Below are positions 1-8,353 of a stretch of 42,256 nucleotides of DNA, piece after piece. Under the pieces are notes generated by a model. The model made no database searches, had not been told where the DNA came from, and worked only from the letters and a program-made list of their open reading frames with translations. The DNA comes from DASVTU01 sp036387415 (GTDB taxonomy: Bacteria > Acidobacteriota > Blastocatellia > Pyrinomonadales > Pyrinomonadaceae): positions 1-42,256 of the forward strand of contig DASVTU010000035.1 of the NCBI GenBank assembly GCA_036387415.1. The letters are read 5' to 3'. The translations under genes were made by a program, and so were the position numbers. Numbering within the stretch: the stretch's first letter is position 1; each line of letters starts with the position of its first letter.

Positions 1-133
1 TCAGCGAGGACCCGGGCAGGTACGCGGCCTATCAGGGCCGGGACGACGCGGAGTCGGGCGCTCGTTGAAGTGTTGGCGCGGGGGCCCGGCAGGTCCCCGC
101 AAGATAACTCTGAGAGCAAAGGAGAGAGCAATC

Positions 134-487
134 ATGTCAGAGGTGAAAACGATTTCGACGACGGAGTTGGACGCGCGGCTGCGCGAGAACGGGCGGCTGG
201 AGTTCTGGAACGTCCTGACGGACGAATACTTCAAGGGCGAGCTGATCCCGGGCTCGCGCCGCGTCCCGCTCGACCGCGTCGGGCGCGAGGCGGGCGAGGC
301 GAACCTCGCGAAGGACGCGGAGGTGGTCGTCTACTGCGCCGGGCCGCACTGCCCGCAGAGCGGCTACGCGGCCGAGAAGCTCCGGTCGCTCGGCTACACG
401 AACGTCAGCGCCTACGAGGGCGGGATCGAAGAGTGGAGGGGCCTCGGGCGCGAGGTCGTGAGCGTCGGCGAGCCGGTCGCGGCGTGA
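134..487 (+). CDS. Rhodanese-like sulfurtransferase domain protein
   Basis: A single rhodanese domain fills this 117-residue protein. Such domains carry persulfide sulfur on a cysteine or act as non-catalytic binding modules. The active-site loop reads VVYCAGPHCPQSG, with the presumed catalytic Cys near residue 68 and a second Cys near 73, followed by the usual helix (GYAAEKLRSLGY) and the C-terminal GGIEEWRG motif. No signal peptide is seen, so it is probably cytoplasmic. The start at 134 is chosen because a GGAGAGAG Shine-Dalgarno lies just upstream; an in-frame extension to 65 has no such support. It stands alone, with a tRNA gene on the opposite strand downstream. The family call is safe, but the physiological substrate cannot be read from the sequence. 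Confidence 0.85.
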   Translation: MSEVKTISTTELDARLRENGRLEFWNVLTDEYFKGELIPGSRRVPLDRVGREAGEANLAKDAEVVVYCAGPHCPQSGYAAEKLRSLGYTNVSAYEGGIEEWRGLGREVVSVGEPVAA

Positions 488-592
488 AGCGGGTCGCGCG
501 CCTCAAATCGTCAGCCCCCTCGAAAGGGGGAAGGGAAGGGGGAATAAGAAAAGGCCACTATTTCTAGTGACCTTAATTAACGACCGGCTTAA

Positions 593-664
<72 letters not shown>

Positions 665-1040
665 ATGATTTGTTATGTGCGTGGCTCGATTGGGATACGG
701 CGCGACGCGAGGGGATTTTTATAGCAGATGGTTTGCGAGAACGTCAAGCGAGGATGCCGGAGGCTTGTTGGCCTGGTTGTTGGAGAGTTAATCGACGCAT
801 GCCGGAGAGGGTCTGATGTTCGTTGTGCGAGAGGATTGGCGGTCTGGTCGCTGGAAGTGTGAGTGGATGCGTGCGGGAAGGTTGGGGTGTGGATGGTGTT
901 TTGAAGTTTGAGTGGTGGGGTTATTGGCTTGCATGCGGACGGGGTGTTGAGAGATTATCGCAGACCGCAATTTCGTATTGTTGTTGAGCTGTTCGTGTTG
1001 TTGTTAAGCCGTGGGCTTATCTTAGGTAGCGTCCACTTTT
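665..1040. other. Intergenic stretch without a recognisable gene
   Basis: Between the tRNA and the esterase there is a TG-rich stretch with no ORF that has a ribosome binding site or recognisable protein motifs. I see no convincing promoter, repeat or hairpin in it. Confidence 0.5.
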
Positions 1041-1056
1041 GGAGGAGGAGTCTGTT

Positions 1057-1794
1057 ATGGAGCGTCGTATGACCGCGTGGTTCAGTCATAATTTGGAGAT
1101 GGAGATGCCGCTGGTGGCTTACGGCCACGCGGGTTATCCGTTGTTGATGTTTCCGACGGCGGCGGCAGATTATCTTGAGTATGAAAGGTTTTTGTTGATT
1201 GATGCGATTCGCCCGCACATCGAGGCGGGACGCGTGCGCGCCTATTCGATTAATAGCGTGAATCGTTATAGTTTGCTGAACGAGAAGGCGTCGCCGCCGG
1301 TCAAGGCGGAATTGTTGACGCGCTACGATCGCTACATCGTCGAGGAAGTTTTGCCACTTATCAGGCGGGACACGGGCGACGAAAACGCCCGCCCGCTGAC
1401 GACTGGCGCGAGCCTCGGCGCGACCATCTCCGCCAACGCTTACTTTCGTCACCCAGACCTCCTGCGCGGCGTCATCGCCATGAGCGGAAGCTACGATATA
1501 CGCTCCTACTTCGACGGCTATTTCGACGACAACGTTTATTTCAACAACCCCGCGCAGTATCTGGAAAATTTGAACGACGACCATTATCTGCCGCTCCTGC
1601 GCCGCGCCGATTCAATCTACATCCTATCGGGGCAGGGAGCTTACGAAGCGCCGGAGCGAAGTCGCCAACTCGCGAATATTCTCCACGCGAAAGGCATCCC
1701 GCACACGCTCGATTTGTGGGGACACGACGTGAATCACGACTGGCCGTGGTGGCGCAAGATGCTGCCGCATTACCTCGGCAAACTGTTCGGCTGA
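1057..1794 (+). CDS. Alpha/beta-hydrolase, putative esterase family protein
   Basis: A 245-residue protein with an alpha/beta-hydrolase fold of the esterase D/PHB-depolymerase-like type. The nucleophile elbow is G-A-S-L-G near residue 119 (TTGASLGATISA), followed by RHPDLLRGVIAMSGSYD, which is typical of these esterases. The acid and histidine are probably in the C-terminal part, where the sequence LWGHDVNHDWPWW supplies the histidines. It has no signal peptide and is probably cytoplasmic. The ATG at 1057 is preceded by an unusually strong GGAGGAGGAG element at 6-nt spacing, which decides against the in-frame upstream start. It converges with mrcA across a long hairpin. The substrate is unknown. 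Confidence 0.8.
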   Translation: MERRMTAWFSHNLEMEMPLVAYGHAGYPLLMFPTAAADYLEYERFLLIDAIRPHIEAGRVRAYSINSVNRYSLLNEKASPPVKAELLTRYDRYIVEEVLPLIRRDTGDENARPLTTGASLGATISANAYFRHPDLLRGVIAMSGSYDIRSYFDGYFDDNVYFNNPAQYLENLNDDHYLPLLRRADSIYILSGQGAYEAPERSRQLANILHAKGIPHTLDLWGHDVNHDWPWWRKMLPHYLGKLFG

Positions 1795-1811
1795 GACGCA
1801 GGTGAAACAGT

Positions 1812-1851
1812 CAGACGCGGCGACGAAGAACATTCTTCGTCGCCGCGTCTG
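1812..1851. terminator. Perfect 19-bp hairpin between convergent genes
   Basis: Positions 1812-1830 and 1833-1851 are perfect reverse complements around a 2-nt loop. The hairpin lies between the stops of the esterase (plus strand) and mrcA (minus strand). It lacks a clear T tract but is placed to act as a bidirectional terminator. Confidence 0.75.
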
Positions 1852-1909
1852 TGCGTCAGTGGTTTGTGAACGTGGGCGGCCCGGTGAGAGTTTTGCCACG
1901 TGCGGAGCG

Positions 1910-4564
1910 TTAAGGATTCTTGTCGGTGTCGCCGTCGCCCTTTTTGCCCTTCTTCTTTTGCTGTGGCTCGACTTCGCGCGGACGTGTCACGACGGGCGCG
2001 GGCGGAGCGTCGTCGTCATCGCGTGCGGTAGGTGCGTCGGGCTTCTTGGGCGTGTTGCCATCGGCGGGTGCGCCTCCGTTCGCGGCGGCGGGCGCGGTGG
2101 TTGTTGCTCCGCCGCTGTCAATACCACCGTTGGCGGGCGGCGGCAGTGTGATCTGTTCGAGGTTCGGCTGTTCGAGTGTGACAGGGATGGTGCGGTCGCC
2201 GTCGCTGCGTCGAGAGCCGCCTGTGGAGGCGTAGAGGCGTTCGCGTTCCTCGGCCATCTCGCGTAGGCGTTGCTCGTAGAGTTCTTTGATGTCTTCGGGC
2301 ATCTTGGGCGCTTTCTCGAAGGTCTCTTTGGGCTTGTCTTTGAGAAAGACTTTCATGAAATCGACGAAGATGGGGAGCGCGCCGCGTCCGCCTGTCATGT
2401 CTCTGCCGAGCGACTTTTTGCGACCCGGATAACCCATCCAGACGCCCGTCACGTAGGTCGGCGTGTAGCCGATAAACCATACGTCGGTGTGGTCGTTGAC
2501 CGTGCCCGTCTTGCCCGCGACGGGCTGGCCGATGGAACTGGCCGCCGGAGCCGTGCCGCCGCCGCTCGTCACGCCGCGCATCATCTCGACCATCGTCAAC
2601 GCGACGTATTCACTCATCACTTTGTAGGTCGTCTTTTCGTGTTCTTCGAGCGTGTTTTCGTCGCGGTCAACGACGCGTCGAATCAAGTGATGCTGGTGGC
2701 GGATGCCCTTGTTGGGGAAGGCCGAGTAAGCAGAAACCATCTGGTCGAGCGGCACTTCGGTCGCGCCGAGCGCGGACGGCAGATAGGGAGCCATCGGCAC
2801 TGTGATGCCGAAACGCCTGACCATCTGCGCGCCCGTCTGGATACCGACCATGTCGAGCAGATGCACCGCCGCGACGTTCAAGGACTTGGCGAGCGCCGTC
2901 TTCATCGGGACGTTACCGTGACCGACGGAGCCGTCGTAGTTGTGCGGCTGCCAGGAGCCGCGACGGATGGGCGCACCGCTCACGACCGAATCCGGCGTCA
3001 AACCCCATTCGACCGCCGCCGAGTAGATGAAGGGTTTGAAGGCCGAACCGGTCTGACGGTAGGCTTGCGTGGCGTTGTTGAACTTGTTGGTGTTGAAATC
3101 GTAGCCGCCAATCATGGCGACGATTTCGCCGTTCTTGGCGTTGACGGTCATCAACGCGCCTTGCACCAGCGGAATCTGCGAAAGGTCAACTTTGAGCGTG
3201 CGCGCGTCGTTGTCTGCCTCGCGGATTTTGAACTCGGCGAGGTCGCCGACGTTGAATTCGCTCTTGGGCTGGCGACCCGACCATCCCATGTCCTTCGCGG
3301 TGACCGTCGCGGTGAAAGTGCCGAAACGCACGGTCGCCTCGTTCCTCGTCTGGTCAACTTTAGTGACGAGTCCCATCACGTAAGAGTCAGGCTCATAGTG
3401 GTTGGCGTACCAGTCGGGATGTTTGTAGTTGGCGAGTTGCTGCGGCGTGACGGGCGTCGCGCCGTTGTTGGTCGCCGTGCCGATGTTCATGTAACCCGAA
3501 CGCCAGCCCGAATGACTCCGGTCGTAGACGCGCAGACCCGCGCGCACCGCTTCGTGCGCCTTCTTCTGCGCTTCGACGTTAATCGTGGAATAGACTTTCA
3601 AACCGCTCTGCGCGACGCGCGTCGTGTATTTGTCTTCGAGGTATTGACGAATCTCCTCGACCGGATACTGGAAAGAGGACGAGCGTTGCTGCGCCGGGTA
3701 GTAGGCCGTATCTACGAGACGAATCGGTCGGGCTTTGCCCGCGTCGGCTTCCGCCTGCGAGATGAAGCCGTTTTTCGCCATCAACTCCAAGACGAGATTG
3801 CGACGCTCTTTGGCCGCCTCCATGTTGACCGTCGGCGAATACTGCGAAGGGGCGCGCGGAATCCCTGCCAGCAGCGCCGCTTCATCGACCGTCAAATCTT
3901 TGGCGTTTTTGTTGAAGTAGACCTGCGCGGCGGCCTCGAAGCCGTAGGCGTTGGCACCGAGAAAGATGTGGTTGACGTACATCTCCATAATCTGTTGCTT
4001 GGTATAAAAGCGTTCGATTTGGAGCGCCATCATCCATTCGGTGACTTTTCGTTTGAGCGTCTGCTCGCGTGTGAGAAAGAGGTTTTTGGTAAGTTGCTGT
4101 GTGAGCGTCGAACCGCCTTCGCGGCTGCCCGTCGTGATGTTCTTCCACGCCGCGCCGACGATACGTATCACGTCGATGCCGACGTGGTCGTGAAAGCGCA
4201 CGTCCTCGACGGCGAGGATGGCGTTTCGCACCGTGTCGGGAATCTGTTCATACTGAAGCGGGATGCGTCGCTCCAAAGCGAACTCGCCGATGACCGTCTC
4301 GCCGTCGTCGGCATAGACGCGCGTCACTTCGCCCGGCCTGTAACTCGCCAGCGCCTTTACCTCGTCGGCTACCTTCGAGTAGTTGATGCCGTAGGCAACG
4401 ACGATGCCCGTGAGACCTCCTGCGGCCAGCGCGAGCAAGAGGACAGCGGGCAACCAGATGCGTCGAAGAAGGTGGCGACGTTGCGGCGTCGGGCGGACAT
4501 CGGCGGCGTAGGAGCGCGTGCGCGTCGCGCGTCGCGCGTCGTGGCGTGGGTTTTGAGAAGACAT
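1910..4564 (-). CDS. mrcA: Penicillin-binding protein 1A, bifunctional transglycosylase/transpeptidase
   Basis: An 884-residue class A PBP that polymerises lipid II into glycan strands and cross-links the stem peptides at the periplasmic face of the inner membrane. A single transmembrane anchor spans about residues 36-60. The GT51 domain follows, with catalytic Glu near 120 (AVEDVRFHDH) and the motif GGSTLTQQLTKNLFL. The penicillin-binding domain has SxxK (GSAFKP, Ser near 506), SxN (KSLNVA) and KTG (AGKTGT, near 683). The final ~130 residues are a low-complexity Pro/Ala/Thr/Asp/Lys tail, longer than in most homologues. A GAGGA element precedes the ATG at 4564. Complete and monocistronic as far as can be seen. 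Confidence 0.95.
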   Translation of the reverse strand: MSSQNPRHDARRATRTRSYAADVRPTPQRRHLLRRIWLPAVLLLALAAGGLTGIVVAYGINYSKVADEVKALASYRPGEVTRVYADDGETVIGEFALERRIPLQYEQIPDTVRNAILAVEDVRFHDHVGIDVIRIVGAAWKNITTGSREGGSTLTQQLTKNLFLTREQTLKRKVTEWMMALQIERFYTKQQIMEMYVNHIFLGANAYGFEAAAQVYFNKNAKDLTVDEAALLAGIPRAPSQYSPTVNMEAAKERRNLVLELMAKNGFISQAEADAGKARPIRLVDTAYYPAQQRSSSFQYPVEEIRQYLEDKYTTRVAQSGLKVYSTINVEAQKKAHEAVRAGLRVYDRSHSGWRSGYMNIGTATNNGATPVTPQQLANYKHPDWYANHYEPDSYVMGLVTKVDQTRNEATVRFGTFTATVTAKDMGWSGRQPKSEFNVGDLAEFKIREADNDARTLKVDLSQIPLVQGALMTVNAKNGEIVAMIGGYDFNTNKFNNATQAYRQTGSAFKPFIYSAAVEWGLTPDSVVSGAPIRRGSWQPHNYDGSVGHGNVPMKTALAKSLNVAAVHLLDMVGIQTGAQMVRRFGITVPMAPYLPSALGATEVPLDQMVSAYSAFPNKGIRHQHHLIRRVVDRDENTLEEHEKTTYKVMSEYVALTMVEMMRGVTSGGGTAPAASSIGQPVAGKTGTVNDHTDVWFIGYTPTYVTGVWMGYPGRKKSLGRDMTGGRGALPIFVDFMKVFLKDKPKETFEKAPKMPEDIKELYEQRLREMAEERERLYASTGGSRRSDGDRTIPVTLEQPNLEQITLPPPANGGIDSGGATTTAPAAANGGAPADGNTPKKPDAPTARDDDDAPPAPVVTRPREVEPQQKKKGKKGDGDTDKNP

Positions 4565-4803
4565 GAAAGACGAATCCTCGCTAGATGAATAAACAACTCG
4601 TCGGCGGAATTTTCGCGAGACGGCACAAAGATGGATGCGGGGAGCACACCACGGGATGGATTATAACGCACCGACGCGACGAGCGCGAAGTTAAAAAACG
4701 ACGGCGGAACGTGTCGTGAAAGTTCGCGGGAGGGGCGCCTCGGCGGTCGTCTAAGTTGATGAAATTTAACAATTTAGCTATCTCAGCGGCGAAGCATCGC
4801 GGC

Positions 4804-4832
4804 TTGACCGTCGGGCATCTAAAACTTATAAT
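4804..4832 (+). promoter_or_regulatory. Sigma-70-type promoter of ssrA
   Basis: TTGACC (4804-4809) and a perfect TATAAT (4827-4832) with 17-bp spacing lie about 17 bp upstream of the tmRNA 5' end. This is one of the strongest consensus promoters in the window, as expected for an abundant stable RNA. Confidence 0.88.
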
Positions 4833-4848
4833 CCGAGGTGTTCGCTTT

Positions 4849-5239
4849 GGGGGCGAAAGGTCTCGACAGGGGTCATGACCATCGTACGGATGCATGCCGG
4901 GCCTACTCTATGCGGCTCGTTAAAAAGCAGTGAGAAACACAAATGCCAACAATCAAGAATTGGCTCTCGCCGCCTAGTTAATAGCTAGCCTGTGAGCGTT
5001 TCGCCGCAAGTCGCTCAAGCGCGCGGAGGGAAATGTCACTTAGTTGAGCTGGCCTGCCACCTGTGCTCAGGGGCGGCAGGCGAGAACAAACTGAGCTAGT
5101 CGCAGCCGGGGTCTTCGTCGCTTCACTTACCCGGCGGCAGCGAACGCGCACGTGAAAGACGTGCAACAGAGAAGCGTCTAAGCATGTAGATTCCGACGGT
5201 GTCGGCCTTTGGACCCGAGTTCGATTCTCGGCGCCTCCA
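4849..5239 (+). ncRNA. ssrA: Transfer-messenger RNA (tmRNA)
   Basis: tmRNA rescues ribosomes stalled on truncated mRNA and tags the product for proteolysis. The 5' end GGGGGCGAAAGGTCTCGACA is the conserved tRNA-like start, and the 3' end carries a T-arm with GTTCGATTC and the acceptor strand CGCCTCC plus discriminator A. CCA is not encoded. The tag reading frame at 4945-4977 encodes ANNQELALAA followed by TAG, ending in the ALAA type degron. The one-piece (not permuted) architecture and about 391 nt are typical. The boundaries are set by pairing GGGGGCG with CGCCTCC and could shift by a base or two. Confidence 0.95.
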
Positions 5240-5347
5240 CTTAAACTTAGAGGGTAGCGGCCATTTTCTCAGATGCTGTGGTAGCATCAAGGACATGGCC
5301 GCTATTTTCATTTTGCGTCGCAGTTTACGTGTGCAGCGGGAAGCGTT

Positions 5348-6241
5348 TTGAAGAGTGATTTGCCAATCGGGATTTTTGATAGCGGGGTGGGCGGGCTAAC
5401 CGTCTATCGCGCTTTGCATGAGCGTCTGCCGGACGAGCGTTTTGTTTATCTGGGCGACACGGCGCGCGTGCCTTACGGGACGAAATCGCTGGCGACCGTG
5501 GAGAGATATGCGGTCGAGAATGCGCGTTTTCTCGAAGCGCACGGCATCAAGATGCTGGTGGTCGCTTGCAACACGGCGTCTGCGTTGGCGCTTCCGGCGG
5601 TGGCGTCGCGCGTGGCGGTGCCGGTGGTGGGGGTGATTGAGCCGGGGGCGAATGCGGCGGTGGTGGGCGCGGCGGCGCGCGGGCGCATCGGCGTCATCGC
5701 CACCGAATCGACCGTGAGGAGCGGCGCGTATCGACGGGCGATTAAAAAACTCGCGGGCGAGGCCGAAGTGGTCGAACGCGCGTGCCCGCTCTTTGTGTCG
5801 CTGGCGGAGGAGGGTTGGGCTGAGACGGATGTGGCGCGTGCCGTCGCCGCGGAGTATTTGCGCGACCTCGGTGGCAGCCAGATTGACGCGCTCGTCCTCG
5901 GCTGCACGCATTATCCGATTTTGCGCCGCGTGATTCAGGAGACGGTCGGCGAGGACGTGCGCTTGATTGATTCGGGCGAGGCGACGGCGGAGAGCGTCGC
6001 CGCGTTGCTCGAAGCCGAGGGGTTGCGACATGCGACGACCGACACGCAGGCGAACGATGGCGAGTCGTCCGGCGTCCACGGACGCAGTTTGTGCGACGAC
6101 CTAGACCATTTTTATGTGACGGATGCGGCGGAGCGTTTTGCGCGCGTCGCGGAGAGATTTTTGGGAACCTCGCCAAGCGTCTTGGAGGCGGTCGAGGTTT
6201 GGGGACACGATGAGCTACACACCCGACAAAGCCAGTTATAA
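5348..6241 (+). CDS. murI: Glutamate racemase
   Basis: MurI interconverts L- and D-glutamate, supplying D-Glu for peptidoglycan stem peptides. The N-terminus has the family motif GIFDSGVGGLTV, and the two catalytic cysteines are visible in VACNTASA (near residue 75) and LGCTHYP (near 185). PYGTKS and VIATEST motifs are also present. The likely start is TTG at 5348, directly before the conserved N-terminus; no upstream ATG fits. The C-terminal ~45 residues extend past the usual fold and include an acidic, poorly conserved insert (near 230-250). Its end overlaps rph by 32 nt in another frame, implying co-transcription and perhaps translational coupling. Confidence 0.93.
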   Translation: MKSDLPIGIFDSGVGGLTVYRALHERLPDERFVYLGDTARVPYGTKSLATVERYAVENARFLEAHGIKMLVVACNTASALALPAVASRVAVPVVGVIEPGANAAVVGAAARGRIGVIATESTVRSGAYRRAIKKLAGEAEVVERACPLFVSLAEEGWAETDVARAVAAEYLRDLGGSQIDALVLGCTHYPILRRVIQETVGEDVRLIDSGEATAESVAALLEAEGLRHATTDTQANDGESSGVHGRSLCDDLDHFYVTDAAERFARVAERFLGTSPSVLEAVEVWGHDELHTRQSQL

Positions 6242-6965
6242 ACGCACCGACGGGCGACGCGCCGACGAGTTGCGCGACCTGCGTATCACGCCCAACTTCA
6301 TGCCCTATGCCGAAGGCTCCGCGTTAATCGAGATGGGTCTGACGCGCGTTATCTGCACTGCCTCGCTCGAAGAACGCGTGCCCGTCTTCCGTCGCAACAC
6401 AGGACAGGGTTGGCTCACTGCGGAATACGCCATGCTGCCCCGCGCCACACAGCAACGCACCCAACGCGAAACAGGACGCGGCGGCCCTTCAGGACGCACA
6501 CACGAAATCCAACGCCTCATCGGTCGCTCTTTACGCGCCATCACTAATCTCTCCGCGCTCGGCGAACGCACTATCACCCTCGACTGCGACGTGCTTCAGG
6601 CCGACGGCGGCACGCGCACCGCCGCTATCACCGGCGCATACGTCGCCTTCGCCCTCGCCTGCCGTCATCTCCAACGCGCCGGAAAAATCTCTCGCTCGCC
6701 GCTCAACGGCGAAGTCGCCGCCGTCAGCGTCGGCATCGTCGAAACGACGCCGCTGCTCGACCTCAAGTACGACGAAGACTCGCGAGCCGCCGTCGATATG
6801 AACGTCGTCTGCATGAGCGACGGACGCTTCATCGAAGTGCAGGGCACCGCCGAAGGCGCGCCCTTCTCACGCACCGAAATGGACACTCTGCTCACCCTCG
6901 CCACCGACGGCCTCCAACACATCTTCGCCGCCCAACGCGCGGCGCTCGCCCCGGCAGATGCCTGA
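6210..6965 (+). CDS. rph: Ribonuclease PH
   Basis: RNase PH is a phosphorolytic 3'-5' exoribonuclease that trims tRNA 3' ends. The 251-residue protein has the family signatures: DGRRADELRDLRITPNF near the N-terminus, GQGWLTAEYAMLPRAT, RTHEIQRLIGRSLRA, and the phosphate-site region LDCDVLQADGGTRTAAI. The ATG at 6210 is chosen over an in-frame start at 6123, which would give an extra 29 residues overlapping murI and preceding the conserved N-terminus. It follows murI with a 32-nt overlap, so the two are probably one transcript. Length matches the bacterial family. Confidence 0.95.
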   Translation: MSYTPDKASYKRTDGRRADELRDLRITPNFMPYAEGSALIEMGLTRVICTASLEERVPVFRRNTGQGWLTAEYAMLPRATQQRTQRETGRGGPSGRTHEIQRLIGRSLRAITNLSALGERTITLDCDVLQADGGTRTAAITGAYVAFALACRHLQRAGKISRSPLNGEVAAVSVGIVETTPLLDLKYDEDSRAAVDMNVVCMSDGRFIEVQGTAEGAPFSRTEMDTLLTLATDGLQHIFAAQRAALAPADA

Positions 6966-7075
6966 TGGGCAACATTCGATGCTGCGGCGCGCATCTGACG
7001 GCGGTTGGAAAGTAAGTGAAATTCGGTGTATTTTTGTCGAGAATGGTGACATTGGAAAAGGAGTGGTTCCCTTGT

Positions 7076-7591
7076 ATGCGTGGTTTTAAGTTGATTTTGG
7101 CGTGGGCGATGGTGTTGTCGTTGGGCGTGGTTGGCGCGTCGGCGCAGTCGCAGACGTTTACGAGCGACGATATAGAGTATGCGCTGGAACTTCCGTCGCA
7201 GGTGTGGAAGGTGACAGCGCGGCCTGACAGCGTGCATCAGCATCTTGAATTCGTCAACGGCGACCGCATGGGCGGCTACCTGCGTATCCGCAAAGAGACG
7301 GTTGATGCGGGCGCGACGCCGACCGATTTGGCGAACCGCGATCAGGATGTGAAGTTGCGTTTCATTCCGGGCTTCGTGCAGGGCAAGCAGGAGCGTTTCA
7401 GTGGACGTTTGAACGGCGTGACGGCATCATACGAATTTACGAGCGCGGGTAAGTCGATGGCCGGACGCATCTACTATCTACAGGCCGACGCGCGAACCAT
7501 CTACACACTGCACTTCACAGGCCAGCGCGATAAGTTTCTGCGTATCCGAAACCAGACGGACGCCATCGCGCGCAGCTTTCATGTGAAGTAA
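7076..7591 (+). CDS. Exported protein of unknown function, possibly PsbP/DcrB-like
   Basis: A 171-residue protein with a clear signal peptide (MRGFKLILAWAMVLSLGVVGASAQS, cleavage probably after ASA; motif shown in pieces: MRGFKLILAW then AMVLSLGVVG). The mature part is a single small alpha/beta domain with no recognisable catalytic motif. Its pattern (EYALELPSQVWKV, GYLRIRKE, the final IARSFHV) recalls the PsbP/DcrB-like fold found in many small secreted proteins, but this is only a shape-level resemblance. GGAAAAGGAG lies about 12 nt before the ATG. An in-frame upstream start at 7016 would bury the signal peptide and is rejected. Probably periplasmic. No operon partner is evident. Confidence 0.6.
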   Translation: MRGFKLILAWAMVLSLGVVGASAQSQTFTSDDIEYALELPSQVWKVTARPDSVHQHLEFVNGDRMGGYLRIRKETVDAGATPTDLANRDQDVKLRFIPGFVQGKQERFSGRLNGVTASYEFTSAGKSMAGRIYYLQADARTIYTLHFTGQRDKFLRIRNQTDAIARSFHVK

Positions 7592-7742
7592 CGCGCACGC
7601 GCCGACGCAACCTTGCAGCATAGTCTGCGGCGTCGCTTCGTCCGGCAAAAATCTTCGCGGCCGCTCGGTCTGCTTTCGTCCATCCGACGGAAACCAACGA
7701 GCGGCCTTTCGTTTATCCGCATCGCTTCAACGTCTGAAACGA

Positions 7743-8165
7743 ATGAGACTCAAACTCGCCCCGGGATTAGCCATCAGCGATTCGACGATTGACGGCAAAG
7801 GATGTTTCGCCACGGTCTTCTTCGCGCGCGGGCGAAAGATTGCGGAGTATGCGGGCGAGCGCATCTCGCGCAGGGAAGTGGCACGCCGCAGGCTGCGGCT
7901 GCGACGCAAGCTTCGCGTCTGCGCGTTGGATTCATACTGGGCGATTGACGGCAGTCGCGGCGGCAACGGCACACACTACATTAACCATTCATGCGACCCG
8001 AACTCCTACATGAAGATGCTCCACGGTCACATTCTCTTCTTCGCACGCCGCGACATCCGCCCCGGCGAAGAGATTACGATTGACTACGTTGCCACCTACC
8101 ACTCCGACACCAAATCCTGTCGCTGCAAATCCACCAACTGTCGCGGCACAATAAATCGCACATGA
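7743..8165 (+). CDS. SET-domain protein (putative lysine methyltransferase)
   Basis: A 140-residue stand-alone SET domain with a post-SET motif. SET proteins transfer methyl groups from S-adenosylmethionine to protein lysines. Visible hallmarks are the N-terminal GKGCFATVFFARG strand, the SAM-binding motif NHSCDPNSY (near residue 80), GEEITIDY, and a cysteine-rich post-SET tail, CRCKSTNCRG, that would bind zinc with the Cys of NHSC. The protein consists of little else, as is common for bacterial SET proteins. The substrate is unknown. The gene sits alone between a secreted protein and a convergent histidine kinase. Confidence 0.88.
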   Translation: MRLKLAPGLAISDSTIDGKGCFATVFFARGRKIAEYAGERISRREVARRRLRLRRKLRVCALDSYWAIDGSRGGNGTHYINHSCDPNSYMKMLHGHILFFARRDIRPGEEITIDYVATYHSDTKSCRCKSTNCRGTINRT

Positions 8166-8353
8166 AATTCAACAAGATAGACAGGTCTAAAAACAACTTG
8201 CGGAGAAAGGTTAAATGGGTAGACGGAGAAAGGTCACAAGAATAAAGTTCTGTCTTTCACTTCAAACATTTCACCGTTTCTCCTTTTGCCCCTGCTTCTT
8301 ATCCTGCCTATCCTGCGAGCTTTCGTCCCATCTATCCTGTGAATCGTCTGCGC
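8166..8353. other. Intergenic region with short TATCCTG repeats
   Basis: Between the convergent SET and kinase genes there is a run containing the heptamer TATCCTG three times (near 8299, 8309 and 8333) and a related GATAGACAGG element near 8176. This resembles the degenerate short repeats that litter many acidobacterial and related intergenic regions. No gene is seen. Confidence 0.35.

Noticed and set aside
2270..4588. A 772-codon open frame on the plus strand
   Set aside because: It is the antisense shadow of mrcA, kept open by GC-rich codon bias; the minus-strand PBP1A has all its catalytic motifs.
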